DNA of 64,000 nt, taken from NCBI GenBank assembly GCA_949743265.1, contig CATJSX010000193.1:21632-85631 (forward strand), in the 5' to 3' direction. The translations under genes and the position numbers were made by a program. Under the pieces are notes generated by a model. That model did not search any database. It was given only the letters and a program-made list of their open reading frames with translations, and was not told the DNA's origin. How positions within the stretch are numbered: the stretch's first letter is position 1; each line of letters opens with the position of its first letter. Positions 35,771 to 44,800 of the stretch are shown piece after piece. Source of the DNA: an uncultured Peptococcaceae bacterium. Lineage in GTDB: Bacteria; Bacillota; Peptococcia; Peptococcales; Peptococcaceae.

Positions 35771-36751
35771 GTGGATTTTAGAAGTTTTGAGTATTTACTT
35801 GCTCTTGAAAAATATCAATCGTTGAAAGATGTTGCCAGAAACTATGGTGTGACTGAACAAACTGTAAAAAATTATATTATGCGATTGGAAGAAGAGTTTC
35901 AAATTTCTTGTTTTGATAAAAGTATAAATAAAAATAAATTCATATTGTCACCTTATGGAAAAAAAGTAAAAAAGATAGCAATAACTGTATTAGAAGATTA
36001 TCAACAGTTACAAAAAGAACTAAATCATAGCATTAACATGAAAATTGACAAAAACAAGTCGATGTATGATTTTATTATAGGTGTGTCAGCTATTCCAAAA
36101 TACAAATTTATGGATGATATTTTCGACGATATGTTGGAACACGGTTTTTATGTATCAGTTATAAAGAAAGATCCAATCGATATTGTATTAAATACAATTA
36201 GCGGAAAACTAACCGTTGGTTTATTTACTTGGCATAATAAAATTAAACAAGATTGGAATACACAAGCGATTATATTACCATTAACTCAAGAACAGCCATA
36301 TATCGTTATAGAAAAAAGACATTCATTAGCTACTCGTAAAAAAGTAACGATTGAAGACCTAAAAAATCATAAATTAGCGATTTATCAAGAAGGCGATACG
36401 CCAGCTAATCCTTCAATTAGTTATTTATATGAAAAAAATATTCCACAAGTCATTACAAATGACTGCATATTATTTGAAAAAGCAATTATCAAAAGCAACG
36501 CTGTTGGATTTATAACAGACTCTTTAATAGGCGGAAAATTTTTTAATCATGAAGAAAGATTAAAATTTATTCCCTTTGATAGTGTAAAAGGAAAAATTTA
36601 TTTAATAATAAATCGCGATTTTTATAAGCACAATTTTGATAAAATAAAGTTTTTCCTAAATGTATTATTGGATTTATTACAAAGAGGTGACAATGTTGAA
36701 AACCGAGCAATTAGAGATTTTCTTAATTGTATGCAAGATGAATTCATTTAA
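35771..36751 (+). CDS. LysR-type transcriptional regulator (LysR3), module D
   Basis: A 326-residue LysR protein starting at a GTG (35771), five bases after AGAGGTGA; the ATG-initiated longer frame at 35729 has no site. The helix-turn-helix (QSLKDVARNYGVTEQTVKNY, residues about 17-36) is followed by a long effector domain. It is an unusual member, AT- and Lys-rich. It overlaps the next LysR gene by 59 nt in another frame, so the two are co-translated. It is probably a regulator of hydrolase 4/permease 4, which lie upstream on the same strand. Confidence 0.85.
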   Translation: MDFRSFEYLLALEKYQSLKDVARNYGVTEQTVKNYIMRLEEEFQISCFDKSINKNKFILSPYGKKVKKIAITVLEDYQQLQKELNHSINMKIDKNKSMYDFIIGVSAIPKYKFMDDIFDDMLEHGFYVSVIKKDPIDIVLNTISGKLTVGLFTWHNKIKQDWNTQAIILPLTQEQPYIVIEKRHSLATRKKVTIEDLKNHKLAIYQEGDTPANPSISYLYEKNIPQVITNDCILFEKAIIKSNAVGFITDSLIGGKFFNHEERLKFIPFDSVKGKIYLIINRDFYKHNFDKIKFFLNVLLDLLQRGDNVENRAIRDFLNCMQDEFI

Positions 36752-37607
36752 TTTAGCTGCAAAATCTTTGAATATTTCACATCAGATGATTAGTAAAACA
36801 ATAAGAACTTTGGAAATAGAATTGAATAGCGATCTATTTTTAAGAACAAATCAAGGCGTAACGACAACAGAATACGGTGAAAAATTGCGTATTTTTGCTG
36901 AGAAAGCATTAAATGACATAAAAACATTGATGCCAACGGAAAAACGAGCATCAAAAAAAGAAATTATTTCGGTTTTAACCACAATGGGGCCAGCAAATAG
37001 TTTTTTGTTAAGTGCAGTAAATGAAATCGGCTATTATTGCCCTAATGTCATCGTAAATCTATACCATAGAAATCGCGAAGAAATCATAAAGCAAATCAAC
37101 CAAGAAAAAGAATATATAGGATTCATTACGATTAGCGACGATGAACAGATAGAAAAAGTGTTAAGAAATAACATGATTGGCTATGAAATTTTGGCGACAG
37201 ATAAAACAATTTTAGTATGTTCGAAAGAACATCCTTTAGCCATAAAATCTGGCGCTGTTTCCTTAAAAGAGATCGCCAAATATCCTATAACGATTTATTT
37301 GGACAATGAAAACGCTGATAGTTTTTTATTAAAAGCAATGAAAAAGAAAAATATAAAGTATAACCTTCATTTGAAAACTAATAACATATTATCTTTGGAA
37401 AATGCGCTTCTCAATACACAATCTGTTGGTACATCTACAAAATTGATCAAAAAATGCAATAATTTCTTCCATAATACTGATAACTTGGCATTTAAAACAA
37501 TTTCTGCCATTCCTGAATTAAAAATCTTAGTTATATATAACAAAAAAATGCAGAAAAAAGCCAATCATTTTTGCAGATTGTCAGAAAATATTTATTTTAA
37601 GAATTGA
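36693..37607 (+). CDS. LysR-type transcriptional regulator (LysR4), overlapping LysR3
   Basis: A 304-residue LysR protein starting at ATG 36693 with a GAGGTGA site located inside the LysR3 coding region. The N-terminal helix-turn-helix (NSFNLAAKSLNISHQMISKT) is at residues about 16-35. The effector domain contains a DKTILVCSKEHPLA stretch typical of the family. The 59-nt overlap with LysR3 in the +1 frame suggests coupled synthesis and perhaps joint or opposed control of module D. It could act as a heteromeric partner, which would be unusual for LysR proteins. Confidence 0.88.
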   Translation: MLKTEQLEIFLIVCKMNSFNLAAKSLNISHQMISKTIRTLEIELNSDLFLRTNQGVTTTEYGEKLRIFAEKALNDIKTLMPTEKRASKKEIISVLTTMGPANSFLLSAVNEIGYYCPNVIVNLYHRNREEIIKQINQEKEYIGFITISDDEQIEKVLRNNMIGYEILATDKTILVCSKEHPLAIKSGAVSLKEIAKYPITIYLDNENADSFLLKAMKKKNIKYNLHLKTNNILSLENALLNTQSVGTSTKLIKKCNNFFHNTDNLAFKTISAIPELKILVIYNKKMQKKANHFCRLSENIYFKN

Positions 37608-38290
37608 AATTTACCATATATGCAGAAGTATACCCAGATACTGCTTTAAGTTCCATATAAATACCCAAAACTGACATAAGATTTATGAACCATTACAAAT
37701 GAATAGCACCAGATTTAATGAACTATGAAAAAATTTGCAAAAAACTTTTTCATATAACAAAACCATAAGATTGCATTTCATTAGGAAGCAGCTTGTCAAA
37801 GGTTTCGTGTGATAGCCTCATGGGTATCTGGGACGCGTGCCCATTCCTCCAGCACCACCTTGATCTGATGTGCCTTATAGTTTTTCACCCAGTAGCGGCC
37901 TTAAAGCAAATCCCCAGTGATTTTTCAGAACGTCATTGACAATCTTGTTTCCCCACATGGGCTCGTCGGAAACTTCCATGTATTCGTCTTGAAGATAGCA
38001 ATAGTAAAAATCACGCAAGTTAATAATCGTCATTGTTGTACCCTCATATCGTTTTTGTGGTTGGGTTGCCGGAAAACGATATGGAAAGCGGTACCATAGG
38101 AAACTGTCCCTTACCTTAGATCTGTTTGTCCCAAGGTCGTGTAAATAAAAAGCGCTTGCGCGGCAAAATACCATGCAGGCGCACAAAGATTTTTCTGTCG
38201 TACAAGGAGTGAATTCAGGCATAGACAGCACGCCCCCTGTCAGCGTAACAGCATCCGTTGGTCAACACCGTTCTCACCAATTTTTTCAAC
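37608..38290. other. Gene-poor stretch with decayed conjugative-element sequence
   Basis: No intact gene. From about 37780 to 38290 base content shifts to higher GC. On the minus strand frames read RYWVKNYKAHQIKVVLEEWA (37826-37900, interrupted) and a 23-codon frame starting MRLSHETFDKLLPNEMQ. A sigma-like remnant lies at 37875-38033. The mixture of short interrupted frames indicates the eroded end of an integrative element. Confidence 0.45.
37875..38033 (-). pseudogene. Truncated conjugative-element sigma-like protein (ORF of the 'INLRDFY...EYMEVSDE' type)
   Basis: A frame begins MTIINLRDFYYCYLQDEYME and then VSDE, matching the N-terminus of small sigma-70-like regulatory proteins carried by integrative conjugative elements of Bacillota, which normally run to about 130-200 residues. 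After VSDE the sequence departs from the family and stops at residue 52. It is therefore a remnant, with the usual AAGG-type spacing before the ATG degraded. Confidence 0.55.
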
Positions 38291-38968
38291 CTAAAGTGCA
38301 ATACCTCGTTCTGCCAACAATGCTATCCAGATACTATTCCAAAGGAAATAATAAGAAACAGAAAGTATAGCTGTTGCAATGAATACAATTTTTCTTTTTG
38401 ATATGCTATACTCTGGTCTGCTTTTTTCGGATGAAAAAACATAGATTGCGGGTATACCATCTTTGTCATAGAATACACAAGAAGCCGGATATATCACACT
38501 AACTGTATTGCCAACCTGCAAACTACATTCACTGTCACAATCGCGGATTTTAAAATAGACACGGCTCAAAAGATATGGATTTACAGATTTCTTCGCTTTT
38601 TTAGACAATATATCTGCTATGTCATATATCCTTTTTTGCTTTAGTACAATGGTTCCTGTTTTCACTAGTACCCTCCCTCTGAGAACTGCCAGAACAGCCT
38701 GATAATATTTCACGTACTGAAGTGTAGCAACGAGTGCCAGACCTATCCATATAAGTGGAATAATTAAACCAAAGAGAGTCTGTTCTTCGTGTACTTTGCT
38801 CGCCCCAAAAATAGATTGAACAGCCGGATTTACGACAGAAATAAAATATAGTGAGATGCCAGAGAACGACAATATGATAAATACGGTGTGCTTAATGATA
38901 TTACTCACATATGTTCTAAAAATTTTTGAATTGCCAATTGTATTTTCATCTTTAAAAGCATCACTCAA
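38291..38968 (-). CDS. Membrane protein of unknown function
   Basis: A 225-residue protein with about three to four membrane segments: residues about 28-50 and 66-85 in the N-terminal half and 190-215 at the end. Between them lies a soluble region of about 90 residues, Lys/Ser-rich, containing DCDSECS. No known motif is recognised. The start ATG lacks a convincing ribosome site. It abuts the decayed mobile sequence and has lower codon regularity than its neighbours, so it may be part of the acquired segment. Function unknown. Confidence 0.5.
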   Translation of the reverse strand: MSDAFKDENTIGNSKIFRTYVSNIIKHTVFIILSFSGISLYFISVVNPAVQSIFGASKVHEEQTLFGLIIPLIWIGLALVATLQYVKYYQAVLAVLRGRVLVKTGTIVLKQKRIYDIADILSKKAKKSVNPYLLSRVYFKIRDCDSECSLQVGNTVSVIYPASCVFYDKDGIPAIYVFSSEKSRPEYSISKRKIVFIATAILSVSYYFLWNSIWIALLAERGIAL

Positions 38969-39018
38969 TAAACGTTAAATTCATTTTAGCTGGCAAAGTG
39001 ACTGTTACTATTGGTATA

Positions 39019-39057
39019 AAAAAGATACCTCATCGAAAATTCCGATAGGTATCTTTT
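39019..39057. terminator. Bidirectional terminator downstream of cydAB
   Basis: AAAAGATACCT pairs with AGGTATCTTTT with an inner ATCG/CGAT stem; T-runs occur on both strands. It ends the leftward cydAB message. Confidence 0.85.
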
Positions 39058-39155
39058 AATCATTAAATAGTCAATAATAACTTTTCATCTAAAAACTTCA
39101 TAAGCCTAAAGTTAAAACGCTTTATCAATTTTTTAAAAAACTTGCTTTTTCTTCA

Positions 39156-40163
39156 TTAATATTCAACGTCTTCAGCGGTAACTCGTTTACGATACACCCA
39201 ATAATTCCAACTCTGATATAACAAAACGATAGGTACCAAAGTTATAGCTATAATCGTCATGATTTTTAGTGTATATGGCGAACTAGAAGCATTGTAAATG
39301 GTTAAACTCCAGTTAGGATTTAAAGTCGAAATCAAAACTCGTGGGAACATACCAATAAAAACAGCCATTGTAACCAAAACAATAGTTATGGCGCTGGCAG
39401 CAAAAGAAATTCCCAATTTGTTTTTCATCTGCAAATAAACTGAGGCTAATAAAGCCACTGCTGCTAAAACGACCAAAACTAACGAAGGGATTTTACTAAA
39501 AATATCTGTTGTCATCAATGCCAGTGCTACCCAAAGCAATACGGCTACTACCAAAATGACGCCGGATTTAACAGCAATATTAGCAATACGTTTCTGTAAA
39601 TCCTCACCACTGGCTTTCAATCGCAAAAACAACGCGCCGTGAAATAAAAACAACACGACAAAAACCAAGCCGCCAACGATAGTAAATGGCGTTAAAAGAG
39701 TAAAGAAATTGCCAACAAAATTCATTTCTGCGTCAATCGGAACGCCTTTCATCAAATTTGAGACCGCGACACCCCACAAAAACGCTGATAAAAAACTAGC
39801 AATACTAATCAAAAGATCCCAAGTATTACGCCATTTAAGACTGTCTACTTTGCTGCGAAATTCAATGCCTACACAACGTATAATCAAAGTCAACAGCACT
39901 AAAAATAATGCTAGATAAAAGCCGCTAAACAACGTTGCATACCAGTTAGGAAACGCCGCAAAAATAGCGCCGCCGGCAGTTAAAAGCCAAACTTCATTGC
40001 CATCCCAGAAAGGACCAATGGTATTCAAAACGATACGTCGTTCTGTATCGTTTTTACCAACAATAGAGGTTAGCATACCAACGCCATAATCAAATCCTTC
40101 TAAAAAGAAGAAACCAGTAAATAGAATTGCTATTAAGCAAAACCAGAGAATATTTAAATCCAC
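39156..40163 (-). CDS. cydB: Cytochrome bd ubiquinol/menaquinol oxidase subunit II
   Basis: A 335-residue membrane protein with about nine helices. It starts LNILWFCLIAILFTGFFFLE followed by GFDYGVGML, with GPFWDGNEVWLLTAGGAIFA, all CydB hallmarks. With CydA it forms the high-affinity terminal oxidase that reduces O2 to water and protects anaerobes from oxygen. Its start overlaps the end of cydA by 10 nt. No cydX- or cydCD-like gene is seen nearby. Confidence 0.96.
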   Translation of the reverse strand: MDLNILWFCLIAILFTGFFFLEGFDYGVGMLTSIVGKNDTERRIVLNTIGPFWDGNEVWLLTAGGAIFAAFPNWYATLFSGFYLALFLVLLTLIIRCVGIEFRSKVDSLKWRNTWDLLISIASFLSAFLWGVAVSNLMKGVPIDAEMNFVGNFFTLLTPFTIVGGLVFVVLFLFHGALFLRLKASGEDLQKRIANIAVKSGVILVVAVLLWVALALMTTDIFSKIPSLVLVVLAAVALLASVYLQMKNKLGISFAASAITIVLVTMAVFIGMFPRVLISTLNPNWSLTIYNASSSPYTLKIMTIIAITLVPIVLLYQSWNYWVYRKRVTAEDVEY

Positions 40164-41533
40164 ACTGAACCCTCCTCGTTTCGAGTGATTTCTGCTGTTT
40201 CATCTGGCGATTTTTTAGCAAATTTGCTCAATAAATAAACGTCAACAACCGCCAATATACCATAAATTGCGGTAAAACCAATAAGCGTTAACAAAATATA
40301 GCCAGCTGGCATGACTGTTGAAACGCCGTCAGCCGTTTTCTGCAAACCATAAACAATCCATGGCTGACGTCCCATTTCTGTTATTAGCCATCCTGCCGTA
40401 TTTGCCAAGTAAGGCAGAGCAATCGCAAAGAGCATAACTTTCAAATACCATTTTGGTTTGACTGATTTTTCTTTCCAAGCCAAATACAAACCAAATAATG
40501 CTAAAAGAATCATCAATCCACCACTGCCTACCATTAAACGGAAACTCCAAAATAGTGGCGCTACTTGCGGAATATAATTACCTTCACCATATTGTGCCGT
40601 ATATTCAGCTTGTAAATCATGAATCCCTCTTACTTCGCCGCTGAAACTATTGTATGACAAAAAACTTAGCATATTAGGCACAGCAATTTCCCAGCTGTTT
40701 TGACCATTTTCCTGATCAATGCCCGCCAATGCGATAAAATCAGCCGGATCGGCAGTTTCCCAGTGTGCTTCGGCAGCTGCCATTTTCATTGGCTGAACAT
40801 CAATTAAAAATTGTCCTTGCATATGACCAATACCGGCAACCAATAAGCTAGCGATAACACCAACAACTGCGCCCCATTTAAAAGACGTTCTAAAAAAAAG
40901 TGAATCCTGCTTTTTGGCTAAATGATAAGCGCTAATACCCATTATAAAAAAGGCAGCTGTTTTTACACCTGCCGTAACAACATGGGGAAATTGATGCCAC
41001 AAATAAGGATTAAGCAACAATGCACCAAAATCTGTCATTTCAGCCCGTCCATTGGCTAAAATATAACCTTGTGGATTTTGCATAAAAGAATTAGCTGTCA
41101 AAATCCAAAATGCTGATAAATTGCTGGCAAAAGCTACCAGCCAAATAGAAGCCAAATGAATTTTTTTGGGCAATTTATCCCAGCCAAAAATCCAAACGCC
41201 TAAAAAAGTCGATTCGATAAAAAATGCTGCCAAAGCTTCAATAGCTAACGGCGCACCAAAAATATCACCGACAAAACGAGAATACTCAGACCAGTTCATA
41301 CCGAATTGAAATTCTTGCACAATACCGGTCGCTACGCCCATAGCAAAGTTGATTAAAAACAATTTGCCCCAAAATTTGGTCATTTTTTTATAATGCTCGT
41401 TATTAGTGCGATAATACTGCGTGTGCATCAAGGCAATCAATATTGACAGCCCCAAGGTCAGCGGCACAAATAAAAAATGATATACCGTTGTGATTGCAAA
41501 TTGCCACCTTGCCAATAATAATTGATCCAACAT
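40154..41533 (-). CDS. cydA: Cytochrome bd oxidase subunit I
   Basis: A 459-residue membrane protein holding the three hemes. The N-terminal His is in MLDQLLLARWQFAITTVYHF; AIEALAAFFIESTFLGVWIF contains the Glu residues of the proton path; GRQPWIVYGL is the quinol-site signature. The Q-loop is short, typical of Bacillota enzymes. The start has an AAGGAGG site. A folded leader domain (41562-41687) lies just upstream in the 5' untranslated region. It forms a two-gene operon with cydB. Confidence 0.97.
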   Translation of the reverse strand: MLDQLLLARWQFAITTVYHFLFVPLTLGLSILIALMHTQYYRTNNEHYKKMTKFWGKLFLINFAMGVATGIVQEFQFGMNWSEYSRFVGDIFGAPLAIEALAAFFIESTFLGVWIFGWDKLPKKIHLASIWLVAFASNLSAFWILTANSFMQNPQGYILANGRAEMTDFGALLLNPYLWHQFPHVVTAGVKTAAFFIMGISAYHLAKKQDSLFFRTSFKWGAVVGVIASLLVAGIGHMQGQFLIDVQPMKMAAAEAHWETADPADFIALAGIDQENGQNSWEIAVPNMLSFLSYNSFSGEVRGIHDLQAEYTAQYGEGNYIPQVAPLFWSFRLMVGSGGLMILLALFGLYLAWKEKSVKPKWYLKVMLFAIALPYLANTAGWLITEMGRQPWIVYGLQKTADGVSTVMPAGYILLTLIGFTAIYGILAVVDVYLLSKFAKKSPDETAEITRNEEGSVWI

Positions 41534-41561
41534 GTTTTTTTCATTCCTCCTTATTTTTTAG

Positions 41562-41687
41562 GAACTATCTGCATAGCCCTTGCACCAAATACTGACTAAT
41601 TATTAACTTGAGTGATTTTCTGACCATTATGACAAGCAAGTAACAATCGTACAGCATATGGGCATAATTTTGCCTTGCGAATAGTTC
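41562..41687 (-). promoter_or_regulatory. Possible structured leader upstream of cydAB
   Basis: GAACTAT (minus strand, 41687-41681) pairs with ATAGTTC (41568-41562) to close a 126-nt domain ending 28 nt before the cydA start. Inside, GGCA/TGCC forms a small hairpin. It could be a cis-regulatory RNA or chance pairing. A TTGTGATA (about 41719-41712) further upstream weakly resembles a Rex half-site. Confidence 0.3.
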
Positions 41688-41829
41688 TTCTAAATGATGA
41701 ATTTTCTTACCCTGTATCACAATTTATCAAACAAAAATTGTACACTATTGTTTTCCGTTTAACTTACCAAAATTTGTGGTATATTATTAACAGTAATTGT
41801 TTCAAATTGACATAAAGGAGTTGATCGTC

Positions 41830-41970
41830 GTGCCCAAAGCTGGTGAAACGCCCGGTGCTGGCAATTTCCAATGCACCAAATGCGGCTATATTGTTGCTTT
41901 AGCAAACGCTACTGACAAGTTGCCTGTTTGCCCAAAATGTCGCGCTGTTGATTATATCAAGAAAAAATAA
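41830..41970 (+). CDS. 46-residue zinc-ribbon (rubredoxin/rubrerythrin-C-terminal-like) protein
   Basis: A small gene starting at GTG 41830, nine bases after AAGGAG: two pairs CTKC and CPKC in a FQCTKCGYIVAL...LPVCPKC layout, 18 residues apart, as in the metal-binding tail of rubrerythrins and zinc-ribbon 'RCKP-type' small proteins. The start MPKAGETPGAGNFQCTKCGY and length match stand-alone versions common in anaerobes; a redox or metal role is inferred. It has its own promoter region (TGGTATATTATT near 41776) and terminator. Confidence 0.75.
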   Translation: MPKAGETPGAGNFQCTKCGYIVALANATDKLPVCPKCRAVDYIKKK

Positions 41971-41992
41971 ATTAGATTTTTTGCTAAGAATA

Positions 41993-42034
41993 AAAACAGA
42001 TCACCGCAAAATTTATTGGCGATGGTCTGTTTTT
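41993..42034 (+). terminator. Intrinsic terminator after the zinc-ribbon gene
   Basis: AAAACAGA-CA-CG pairs with CG-TG-TCTGTTTT with single-base interruptions, followed by T residues. Confidence 0.8.
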
Positions 42035-42173
42035 CGTTATTTTTTATGTACTATATTTTTTAACACGAGTTCTTGTCGCTGCTAAGCGATAAACTGAAAT
42101 TTAGCAACTATGATTTATATGCAGTAAATCAGCCCCCACGACAAACTGAATATCATATAATGTGATAATAAAT

Positions 42174-42587
42174 TTATTTCCTGTTTGGCTTTCTTTTGAT
42201 GCTCAACAATCTAATGAAATCATTAAACAAAGAAGTATCCACCGGCTCAAACATTATCCATTTTCCATCATGATAAGTTTGCGTTTCGTCATATATTTTT
42301 TGAACTTCTTGTGAGTAATTTGCTCTATCTGTTTCAAATTTTAACCGTTCATCTTTTCCTAAGATAATCATAAAACCTATACAGTTTTCCCTCGCATATA
42401 ATGCACACAGCGTTTTGCCGCCTCGACGATATTTGTACTCATATTTCCATGCTTTACCGCCTTTATCCCACAAACAATCCATATCATATTTTTCATCAAT
42501 TAAAACACATAATTTATGCCATACATCATATAGAGCTTTCCCAACCAAAGCGGTCATTTCTTCTTCGTCAGGTATTGTATCAAGCAT
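42174..42587 (-). CDS. DUF3788 family protein
   Basis: A 137-residue soluble protein. The stretch DKGGKAWKYEYKYRRGGKTL followed by CALYARENCIGFMIILGKDE matches DUF3788, a small family of unknown function. AGGAGGA precedes the ATG at 42587. It is on its own in this stretch. No catalytic residues are apparent. Confidence 0.75.
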   Translation of the reverse strand: MLDTIPDEEEMTALVGKALYDVWHKLCVLIDEKYDMDCLWDKGGKAWKYEYKYRRGGKTLCALYARENCIGFMIILGKDERLKFETDRANYSQEVQKIYDETQTYHDGKWIMFEPVDTSLFNDFIRLLSIKRKPNRK

Positions 42588-42663
42588 ATTAGTCCTCCTA
42601 TCTAATCTTCAGTTTATTGATTTAGTCATACTATATCTCAATTTTTCTTTCTCCCATTTTAAA

Positions 42664-42849
42664 TCACTCTGCTTTTATATAAAATATTGCATTCTCTACT
42701 AAAGTTCTTTCACATGCTTCAACTGCGCTAAATTCGACAATTCGGTATTTGTTCTTTAAATAACTATCCAACCACTTTTGATTTTGCGTTTACACAAAAT
42801 TTGAAATAGTCTCGATTACATTTTTTGTTGTTTTCGTGACGAAGATCAA
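42664..42849 (-). pseudogene. Possible decayed small ORF with in-frame stop
   Basis: On the minus strand one frame reads ELIFVTKTTKNVIETISNFV, stop, then TQNQKWLDSYLKNKYRIVEF and SAVEACERTLVENAIFYIKAE before a final stop. Continuous protein-like composition across one stop suggests a disabled gene. The family is not recognised. This is the only notable content of the 294-nt gap 42588-42881. Confidence 0.25.
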
Positions 42850-42881
42850 TTCACTGTAGCAAAAACGCTTTTTTGCGATAT

Positions 42882-43607
42882 CTATATGATTTTCACAAAA
42901 TCCGGCAGCGTTTCAACAAACAATAGCAAATCCCTTCTACTGCCTTTAAACCCTTGATAATCATCAGCGTTGCCATCTTTTACTTCATCAGTGACTAAAT
43001 AGAAATCCATACCGGCAGATAAAGAAGCTTTGTCATCAATCAAGCCATTGCCAATCATGAGACAATTAGCGGGATTAATTTCAATTCGCTGACAAATTTC
43101 CAGAAAAAACGCCTGATTTGGTTTATTATGATGATACTGTTCAAAGCTAGTAATTTCTTGCCATGGTGCATCAGCAACATTTGCCCAAGCTAAACGACTT
43201 AGATTAGCTTGCAACGGAAACAAGGGATTAGTGGCTACAATCAGGGGATAACCTTTCTGCGCTAATTTAGCAACAATTTGCGGCATCAATTCGTCCTTAC
43301 GCGCCAGATGACCAATTTGAGGAAATTCTTTCTGATAAAATTCTTTAAGCACAGGCTCTAATTCTGTTCTATTGTGTGTGCTGTTTTGGTCAAAAGATTG
43401 CCAGAAAAAAATCTCATTAGTTAAACCGCTATCGTTTGTTTCCATCATTTTACTAGCAATCATTACGGATTTGACTAACGAGTGTCCTTCTTGAGGGAAT
43501 CGTTCTTCCAAAAATGACGCCATGCGCTGAAAATATTCGTTCATCATTTCTCTGCTATTGATGGAAAGCAGTGTACCGTCGATATCAAATAAAATTGCCT
43601 GATACAT
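42882..43607 (-). CDS. HAD-superfamily hydrolase (phosphatase)
   Basis: A 241-residue HAD hydrolase with motif I LFDIDGTLL (catalytic Asp residues), a cap of about 100 residues, a Lys in YHHNKPNQAFF and motif IV LMIGNGLIDDKASLSAG. It dephosphorylates a small metabolite; the substrate cannot be told. ATG 43607 has an AGAGGTG site. It is divergent from the D,D-carboxypeptidase gene at 43836. Confidence 0.88.
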   Translation of the reverse strand: MYQAILFDIDGTLLSINSREMMNEYFQRMASFLEERFPQEGHSLVKSVMIASKMMETNDSGLTNEIFFWQSFDQNSTHNRTELEPVLKEFYQKEFPQIGHLARKDELMPQIVAKLAQKGYPLIVATNPLFPLQANLSRLAWANVADAPWQEITSFEQYHHNKPNQAFFLEICQRIEINPANCLMIGNGLIDDKASLSAGMDFYLVTDEVKDGNADDYQGFKGSRRDLLLFVETLPDFVKII

Positions 43608-43835
43608 TTTGAAATCACCTCTACAAATTATTGATAAATTATTATAACATATTTTGACAAAAAAAATCTGCGAAACAAGTAAAATTTTCTGTTTGTTTTC
43701 TGTAGGTACTGAATCCTCAAAATCTAACGCTAAAAAATTTTTTAATTGGCTTGGCAAGGTTCATTTTTTAGCAGTTGCGCAGTGCCAGAAACATGTTATA
43801 ATAAAAATAGATTTGTCGAAACGGAGGCTGGAATC

Positions 43836-44576
43836 ATGAAAAAAAAGCGATTTCGTTATATCATTGCCATAACTTTATTCGTTACTAGTTGCTTAGGAGC
43901 ATCAACATGCTGGGCGACTGATGAAATCTTATCTCTTGCTAAAACTATGCATAAAACACCACCCATTACCTTAATGCAAACGATAGAAACGCTCAAAGTT
44001 GCTCGTTTTGCTTTGACGGACTGGAAATTGGTTTTAGTAAACGAAAAGAACCCTTTGCCTGAAAATTTTTCTGTTCAAGTGAGCAAATTGTCCAACGGCA
44101 AAGAATTTGACAGTCGTGCTATCGGTCAATTAGAAGCTATGATTGCAGCTGCTAAAGCTGATGGCGTCTCTATTTTTGTCGCTTCATCGTATCGCTCCTA
44201 CGATTATCAAGTAGGCTTGTTTAATCGCAAAATTAACCAATATAAAGCAAAAGGTTATGATGACAACGAAGCGTATAATATTGCCAAAACGATTGTTGCT
44301 ATTCCCGGCACTAGCGAGCACAATTTGGGCTTAGCGGCTGATATTGTTACGCCCAGCTATCAAACGCTAGACGAAGGCTTTGCCCAAACAGAAGCTTTTC
44401 GCTGGCTCAGTGAAAACGCTGCCGACTACGGCTTTATTTTGCGTTATCCTAAAGGTAAAGGCGATATCACCGGCATTATTTATGAACCATGGCATTATCG
44501 CTATGTTGGGCAAGCTGCTGCCAAAGTGATTACTGAACAAGGCATATGTTTGGAAGAATATTTGCACCGAATTTAA
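43836..44576 (+). CDS. D-alanyl-D-alanine carboxypeptidase, VanY/M15B type, secreted
   Basis: A 246-residue exported enzyme. A signal peptide (MKKKRFRYIIAITLFVTSCL, possible lipobox-like Cys) is followed by the VanY zinc domain: SSYRSYDYQVGLF, GTSEHNLGLAADI (His and Asp ligands) and EPWHYRYVG (catalytic Glu/His). It trims the terminal D-Ala from peptidoglycan stem peptides. ATG 43836 has an ACGGAGG site; the upstream frame to 43746 has none. A bidirectional terminator follows at 44613-44648. Confidence 0.9.
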   Translation: MKKKRFRYIIAITLFVTSCLGASTCWATDEILSLAKTMHKTPPITLMQTIETLKVARFALTDWKLVLVNEKNPLPENFSVQVSKLSNGKEFDSRAIGQLEAMIAAAKADGVSIFVASSYRSYDYQVGLFNRKINQYKAKGYDDNEAYNIAKTIVAIPGTSEHNLGLAADIVTPSYQTLDEGFAQTEAFRWLSENAADYGFILRYPKGKGDITGIIYEPWHYRYVGQAAAKVITEQGICLEEYLHRI

Positions 44577-44612
44577 TAATGGTCAACCTGATGCAAGCGA
44601 TCAGAATGATTA

Positions 44613-44648
44613 AAAAAGCCAACCACTGTGATTAAATGATTGGCTTTT
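44613..44648. terminator. Terminator after the D,D-carboxypeptidase gene
   Basis: AAAAGCCAA pairs with TTGGCTTTT around an 18-nt loop, A- and T-rich on both sides. Confidence 0.8.
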
Positions 44649-44800
44649 GGCATCGTTCCCAAAAAATTTATAGATGTCAAATGAACTTCAAAAGCGATTT
44701 AAAAAATAGTCTTTGCTTGGAAAAGTGTGATTAAAAATATTTTTCTCATCTTGCATAAGTTTTCTAAATAGCTCATGGATAGTTTAGAAGGGAGATCAAA

